Positions 14,834 to 17,455 of a stretch of DNA of 17,455 nucleotides are shown piece after piece (the first letter of the stretch is position 1; the number at the start of each line of letters is the position of its first letter). The position numbers were made by a program, and so were the translations under genes. Source of the DNA: Pseudomonadales bacterium. GTDB lineage: Bacteria > Pseudomonadota > Gammaproteobacteria > Pseudomonadales > Litorivicinaceae. The DNA lies in NCBI GenBank assembly GCA_012269655.1, contig JAAXJV010000008.1:2147-19601 (forward strand), read 5' to 3'. The notes beneath the pieces were generated by a model, which had not been told where the DNA came from, made no database searches, and worked only from the letters and a program-made list of their open reading frames with translations.

Positions 14834-15235
14834 CTATCCTGCGCTGTCCAATAATCCCATTTCGGTCAGCACCTTACGGGCGCTGCGGAAGCACTCCAAC
14901 GCTTGGGGGGCGCCACAATAGATACCGACCACGTGGATGGCACTACGAATTTCTTCGACGCTGCAGCCATTGTTGATGGCCCCTTTACAGTGTCCCTCCC
15001 ACTCGTGCATCTTGCCCAGGGCTCCGATCATGGCGAGGTTCATCAAGGATCGGGTTTTCGGATCCAAGGTGTCGTCGCCCCAGCCAAATCCCCAGGCCCA
15101 CGCGGTCATGGCTTCCTGCCACGGGCGGGTGAAGTCGTCGGCGCTGGCCAGATTTTTTTCGACAAAATCGGCGCCCATGGTGGCTTTGCGTTGGGCTAGG
15201 CCCTTTTGAAACAGGTCTTCGTCAAAAATATCCAT
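14834..15235 (-). CDS. Carboxymuconolactone decarboxylase-like protein
   Basis: Small helical protein of 133 residues in the AhpD/CMD superfamily. It looks like the PcaC branch: LDPKTRSLMNLAMIGALGKMHEWEGH is split here as LDPKTRSLMNLAMIGAL and GKMHEWEGHCKGAINNG (74-90), then VEEIRSAIHVVGIYCGAPQA (93-112). The glutamates at 78 and 80 and His82 sit where the active-site residues of this branch lie. There is no CxxC motif, which argues against an AhpD-type peroxidase. No other protocatechuate-pathway gene is nearby, so a true 4-carboxymuconolactone decarboxylase role is doubtful; many such proteins are of unknown function. The start at 15235 follows a good GGAGGA Shine-Dalgarno. It lies 26 bp after azlD and 8 bp before murI. 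Confidence 0.9.
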   Translation of the reverse strand: MDIFDEDLFQKGLAQRKATMGADFVEKNLASADDFTRPWQEAMTAWAWGFGWGDDTLDPKTRSLMNLAMIGALGKMHEWEGHCKGAINNGCSVEEIRSAIHVVGIYCGAPQALECFRSARKVLTEMGLLDSAG

Positions 15236-15261
15236 GGGTGATTTCCTCCAGTAACGCGGGC

Positions 15262-15582
15262 TTATCCGCCCATAAAAATTCGCAGCGCGGCATATACCAT
15301 AAGTCCCACGCCAATCGCGCCAAACAGGTGTCGTGTGAAGTGCGCGACTGCCGCGGCTGACAGGACGGCCGGTAAGTGGAAATTGCTCAAGCTCAGCTCA
15401 ACGCTTCCGTTTCTAACCAGCGTGACCTGCACGATGATGGCGGTCAATACGGCGATAGGCACAAAATCCAAGGCCGATTTCACCCGCGCTGGCAGTTGGA
15501 TGCGACCGGCGAGGGCAAAGGGCAGGTAGCGTGGAATAAAGGTCACCAGCATCATACCCAAAATCAGAAGTTCGATGCTCAT
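15262..15582 (-). CDS. azlD: AzlD family branched-chain amino acid exporter subunit
   Basis: Small membrane protein of 106 residues with about four hydrophobic helices (IELLILGMMLVTFIPRYLPF, SALDFVPIAVLTAIIVQVTL, HLPAVLSAAAVAHFT and LFGAIGVGLMVYAALRIF). The TFIPRYLPF and FVPIAVLTA segments are typical of AzlD, the small partner of AzlC in branched-chain amino acid export. Start ATG 15582 overlaps the azlC stop by 4 bp, the usual coupling of this pair; the longer open frame upstream is inside azlC. Substrate specificity is inferred from the family and not shown here. Confidence 0.9.
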   Translation of the reverse strand: MSIELLILGMMLVTFIPRYLPFALAGRIQLPARVKSALDFVPIAVLTAIIVQVTLVRNGSVELSLSNFHLPAVLSAAAVAHFTRHLFGAIGVGLMVYAALRIFMGG

Positions 15583-16271
15583 GAGGGACGCTCGCGCACA
15601 ATGACGCCGACCGCGATTGCGATTAGGGCGCTTGCAAACAGACCGATTTGATTGGGCCAATCATAGGTCAACAACATCGCGATACCTGCAGTCATCGCAC
15701 AGGCCAGCGTGGCACGATCGACGAGCATCGGCACCACAATGCCGACAAAAGCCACCACCATGGCGACATCCAAGCCCCAGTTGGCAATGTCAGGGATTTG
15801 AGCGCCGGCCCAAATGCCAACCAATGTGTTGACCTGCCACAGCAGATACATCGCCACCGCACTGCCCAAATAATAGCTCCGAAAATGTGGCAGATCTGGG
15901 TCGCGCTTGAGCCGATTAGAGACGGTGGCAAAGGTTTCATCGGTCAACCAAAACGCCATAGGAACTCGCCAACGCTGGGCAACATGTTGGACTTGGGGCA
16001 TCAAATTTGTGGCGTACAGTAGATGGCGCAAGTTGACGACAAATACTGTCGCAATGATGGCCGGGAACCAGGCACCTGCACCAATTAAGGTGGCCGCGAT
16101 AAATTGGGCCGAGCCTGCAAACACAATCAGCGATATGCCTAGCGCTTGGGCCGGTGTTAAACCTGCGCCAATCGCCAAGGCACCAAACACCATGCCAAAG
16201 GGCGCCGCTGCAACAATCAGCGGCAGGGTGTCCCAAGCACCTTGGGCAAAGGCCTTTGTTGAGCTTGTCAT
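15579..16271 (-). CDS. azlC: AzlC family branched-chain amino acid exporter subunit
   Basis: Membrane protein of 230 residues, the large subunit of an AzlCD exporter. It shows the family N-terminal region GAWDTLPLIVAAAPFGMVFG, LIVFAGSAQFIAATLIGAG, VVNLRHLLYATNLMP and FWLTDETFAT, with hydrophobic helices through to IGLFASALIAIAVGVIV. Start ATG 16271 is preferred: it gives TSSTKAFAQGAW and lies 2 bp after the stop of the preceding gene, while the longer open frame from 16313 lies within that gene. It overlaps azlD by 4 bp. AzlC-type proteins are known to export leucine and other branched-chain amino acids or their toxic analogues. Confidence 0.92.
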   Translation of the reverse strand: MTSSTKAFAQGAWDTLPLIVAAAPFGMVFGALAIGAGLTPAQALGISLIVFAGSAQFIAATLIGAGAWFPAIIATVFVVNLRHLLYATNLMPQVQHVAQRWRVPMAFWLTDETFATVSNRLKRDPDLPHFRSYYLGSAVAMYLLWQVNTLVGIWAGAQIPDIANWGLDVAMVVAFVGIVVPMLVDRATLACAMTAGIAMLLTYDWPNQIGLFASALIAIAVGVIVRERPS

Positions 16272-16273
16272 GG

Positions 16274-16738
16274 TTAGTCGCTGAGGATGCCGACGTTGCG
16301 TAACGACTCCCAAACGCTATCGGGAATTAAGCTTTTAAATGAGTTTTCTTGCGCGTCTTTGAGTCCCATCGCCTGTAGCTGGCTGTCAGGGACGCCTGCG
16401 TACACGGCGGCTTGCACCAGGCTATCCAGTCGGTCGCCACCGGATTCAACGGTCGCCAATAGACTGGCAATCGCAGGGTTGTCCGCCTGGACCATCAAAG
16501 GTAACCCGTCGCCACCGGCCTGACTCACCAGCGCCACGGCCTGATCAAATATGCTTTGCAGGGCAGGGCTGCTTAAGCGATCCCATTGAACGGATTCAAG
16601 CGTTTCCGCCGTCACTTGTGTTGGAAAGCTGGCCTGGATCTCGGCCCGGATTTCTGGCGTTAATTCCATGGGCGGCAGCAAGAGCTCTTGACTCATCACC
16701 ACGCACGACCAACCCCAAAGTACTAACCACCATTTCAT
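16274..16738 (-). CDS. Unknown exported protein
   Basis: Protein of 154 residues that I do not recognise. It starts MKWWLVLWGWSCVVMSQELL, a likely signal peptide ending near residue 16, and then continues as an acidic, largely helical protein with no cysteine after the signal region and no motif known to me. Segments such as PALQSIFDQAVALVSQ and LDSLVQAAVYAGVPDSQLQAM look like amphipathic helices. It ends 2 bp before azlC, so it is the first gene of the leftward cluster, and it is divergent from a TPR protein that is also exported. No strong Shine-Dalgarno is seen before ATG 16738. It is a real gene judging by the signal peptide, tight spacing and lack of a better frame. Confidence 0.75.
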   Translation of the reverse strand: MKWWLVLWGWSCVVMSQELLLPPMELTPEIRAEIQASFPTQVTAETLESVQWDRLSSPALQSIFDQAVALVSQAGGDGLPLMVQADNPAIASLLATVESGGDRLDSLVQAAVYAGVPDSQLQAMGLKDAQENSFKSLIPDSVWESLRNVGILSD

Positions 16739-16762
16739 CGTTGCAATCTAAACCACGAGGCA

Positions 16763-16792
16763 GGGGTCTGGGAAGTCATCGATGCAGACCCC
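16763..16792. promoter_or_regulatory. Inverted repeat between divergent genes
   Basis: GGGGTCTG (16763-16770) and CAGACCCC (16785-16792) are perfect 8-bp inverted arms around 14 bases, which themselves end in the palindrome CATCGATG (16777-16784). It lies in the 89-bp gap between the unknown exported protein (start 16738) and the TPR protein (start 16828), where both promoters should lie. A dimeric regulator site is the simplest reading. A terminator is unlikely because neither side has a T-run and no gene ends here. Confidence 0.4.
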
Positions 16793-16827
16793 ACTAACTA
16801 ATAATCACGACAACAAGAGGCCCGGTG

Positions 16828-17367
16828 ATGAAAGCCCTGCTCCTTCTGCTATTGCTCTCGCCCTTCGCCTGGGCCGACCAAAAAGCCCCTCAACTAGACG
16901 CGCTGTTTGAAGCGCTCACGACTGCCGAGGATGCGACCGACCGGCGAGTCATTGAGGGTGAAATATGGCAACACTGGATGGCGTTCCCCGGCGGCGATAC
17001 CGGTGGCTTCATTTTTGATTCTGGGGTGCAGGCGATGGCCCGGGGCGATTTGAAGGTGGCCTTGGATCTGATGAGTGAGGTGATCGAGGACAATCCGGAC
17101 TTCGCCGAAGGCTGGAACAAGCGCGCGACGATCTATTACATGCAGGGCAACTATGCCGATTCGGTTTCGGACATCATTCAGACGCTGGTATTGGAGCCTA
17201 GACACTTTGGAGCGCTTTCAGGACTGGCCCAGATCTATCAGCGCCAGGAACAATATGCACTGGCGCTAAAGGTGTTAGACCAACTCGAGGTCATCAGTCC
17301 TTTCAGCACCGGGCTGGATCGTTGGCGCGCCTTGTTAAAACAGCGGCTTCAGGATCAGGCCACTTAA
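16828..17367 (+). CDS. Periplasmic TPR-repeat protein
   Basis: Protein of 179 residues with a clear signal peptide (KALLLLLLLSPFAWA, cut after Ala16), so probably periplasmic. The conserved core starts LDALFEALTTAEDATDRRVI and EIWQHW, followed by about three TPR-like helix pairs from residue 62 to 160: DSGVQAMARGDLKVALDLM, then FAEGWNKRATIYYMQGNYAD, then HFGALSGLAQIYQRQEQY. The EGWNKRAT and EPRHFGALSGL phrases are typical of a widespread proteobacterial TPR family of unknown role, probably a protein-interaction scaffold. I prefer ATG 16828 over GTG 16825 because AGAGG at 16816-16820 is better spaced. Its stop shares TTAA with that of the convergent dehydrogenase. Confidence 0.88.
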   Translation: MKALLLLLLLSPFAWADQKAPQLDALFEALTTAEDATDRRVIEGEIWQHWMAFPGGDTGGFIFDSGVQAMARGDLKVALDLMSEVIEDNPDFAEGWNKRATIYYMQGNYADSVSDIIQTLVLEPRHFGALSGLAQIYQRQEQYALALKVLDQLEVISPFSTGLDRWRALLKQRLQDQAT

Positions 17368-17455
17368 CTGCGGGGATACAGGGTTTCAGTGTGCCCGTCC
17401 ACGCCAATGATTTGGCCGGAGACATGCTTGGCGTAGTCCGAACACAGATAGCAAA
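17364..17455 (-). CDS. Short-chain dehydrogenase/reductase, C-terminal end only
   Basis: Thirty codons of a gene that enters from the right edge, read leftwards to TAA at 17364-17366. The peptide CYLCSDYAKHVSGQ followed by IIGVDGHTETLYPRS matches the conserved C-terminus of classical SDR enzymes, where the SD-A-K-x-V-S/T-G-Q-x-I-x-V-D-G pattern closes the Rossmann fold. Substrate cannot be told from this part. The stop shares TTAA with that of the TPR gene, a 4-bp convergent overlap. Confidence 0.75.
   Translation of the reverse strand, partial: CYLCSDYAKHVSGQIIGVDGHTETLYPRS

Noticed and set aside
15648..16022. Forward open frame of 124 codons
   Set aside because: Antisense to the membrane segments of azlC; a high-His/Gln shadow with no recognisable domain.
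16763..16792. Rho-independent terminator
   Set aside because: The stem is not followed by a T-run on either strand, and it lies between two gene starts, not after a gene end.

Overview
The window looks like a compact, gene-dense chromosomal segment of a gammaproteobacterium. The gene order argH (divergent) / LytTR regulator / hemC-hemD-hemX-hemY matches the argH / algZ-algR / hemC-hemD neighbourhood of Pseudomonas and relatives. The other genes (mobA-moeA, tungstate transporter, murI, azlCD) are ordinary free-living-proteobacterium genes. I see no tRNA, rRNA, CRISPR array, insertion sequence or phage gene. Base composition is moderately GC-rich by eye (not computed).

Layout. 1-987 (-): most of argH, cut by the window edge. 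1004-1708 (+): an AlgR-like LytTR regulator whose receiver domain has lost its phosphorylation residues; its start codon is 16 bp from that of argH, and the sensor-kinase gene seen here in Pseudomonas is missing. 1754-6402 (+): heme-biosynthesis operon. It opens with a perfect 649-bp tandem duplication of hemC. Copy 1 is truncated to 212 codons without the cofactor-binding cysteine. Copy 2 is intact and is followed by hemD, hemX and hemY, which abut or overlap. 6371-8809 (-): membrane GGDEF-EAL protein with a 7TM-DISM sensory input. 8961-10701 (+): mobA-moeA, molybdenum cofactor synthesis. 10667-12774 (-): tungstate ABC transporter in the order tupB-tupC-tupA. 12905-13579 (+): pirin. 13576-16738 (-): six closely packed genes read in the order unknown exported protein, azlC, azlD, carboxymuconolactone-decarboxylase-like protein, murI, UPF0178. 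16828-17367 (+): periplasmic TPR protein. 17364-17455 (-): 3' end of a short-chain dehydrogenase.

How the parts fit. HemC and HemD turn porphobilinogen into uroporphyrinogen III; HemX and HemY are membrane proteins that commonly accompany them. MobA and MoeA finish bis-MGD-type cofactor, and the neighbouring Tup importer supplies the oxyanion (tungstate, perhaps molybdate), so 8961-12774 reads as a metal-cofactor neighbourhood.

Most worth a second look: the fresh, out-of-frame hemC tandem duplication with a 3-bp junction microhomology, which also separates the intact copy from a hairpin at the original ribosome-binding site; the orphan regulator with a degenerate receiver; and the fact that all four convergent gene pairs overlap at their 3' ends, two by sharing a palindromic stop tetranucleotide (CTAG, TTAA). 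I did not find a clearly novel multi-gene system.
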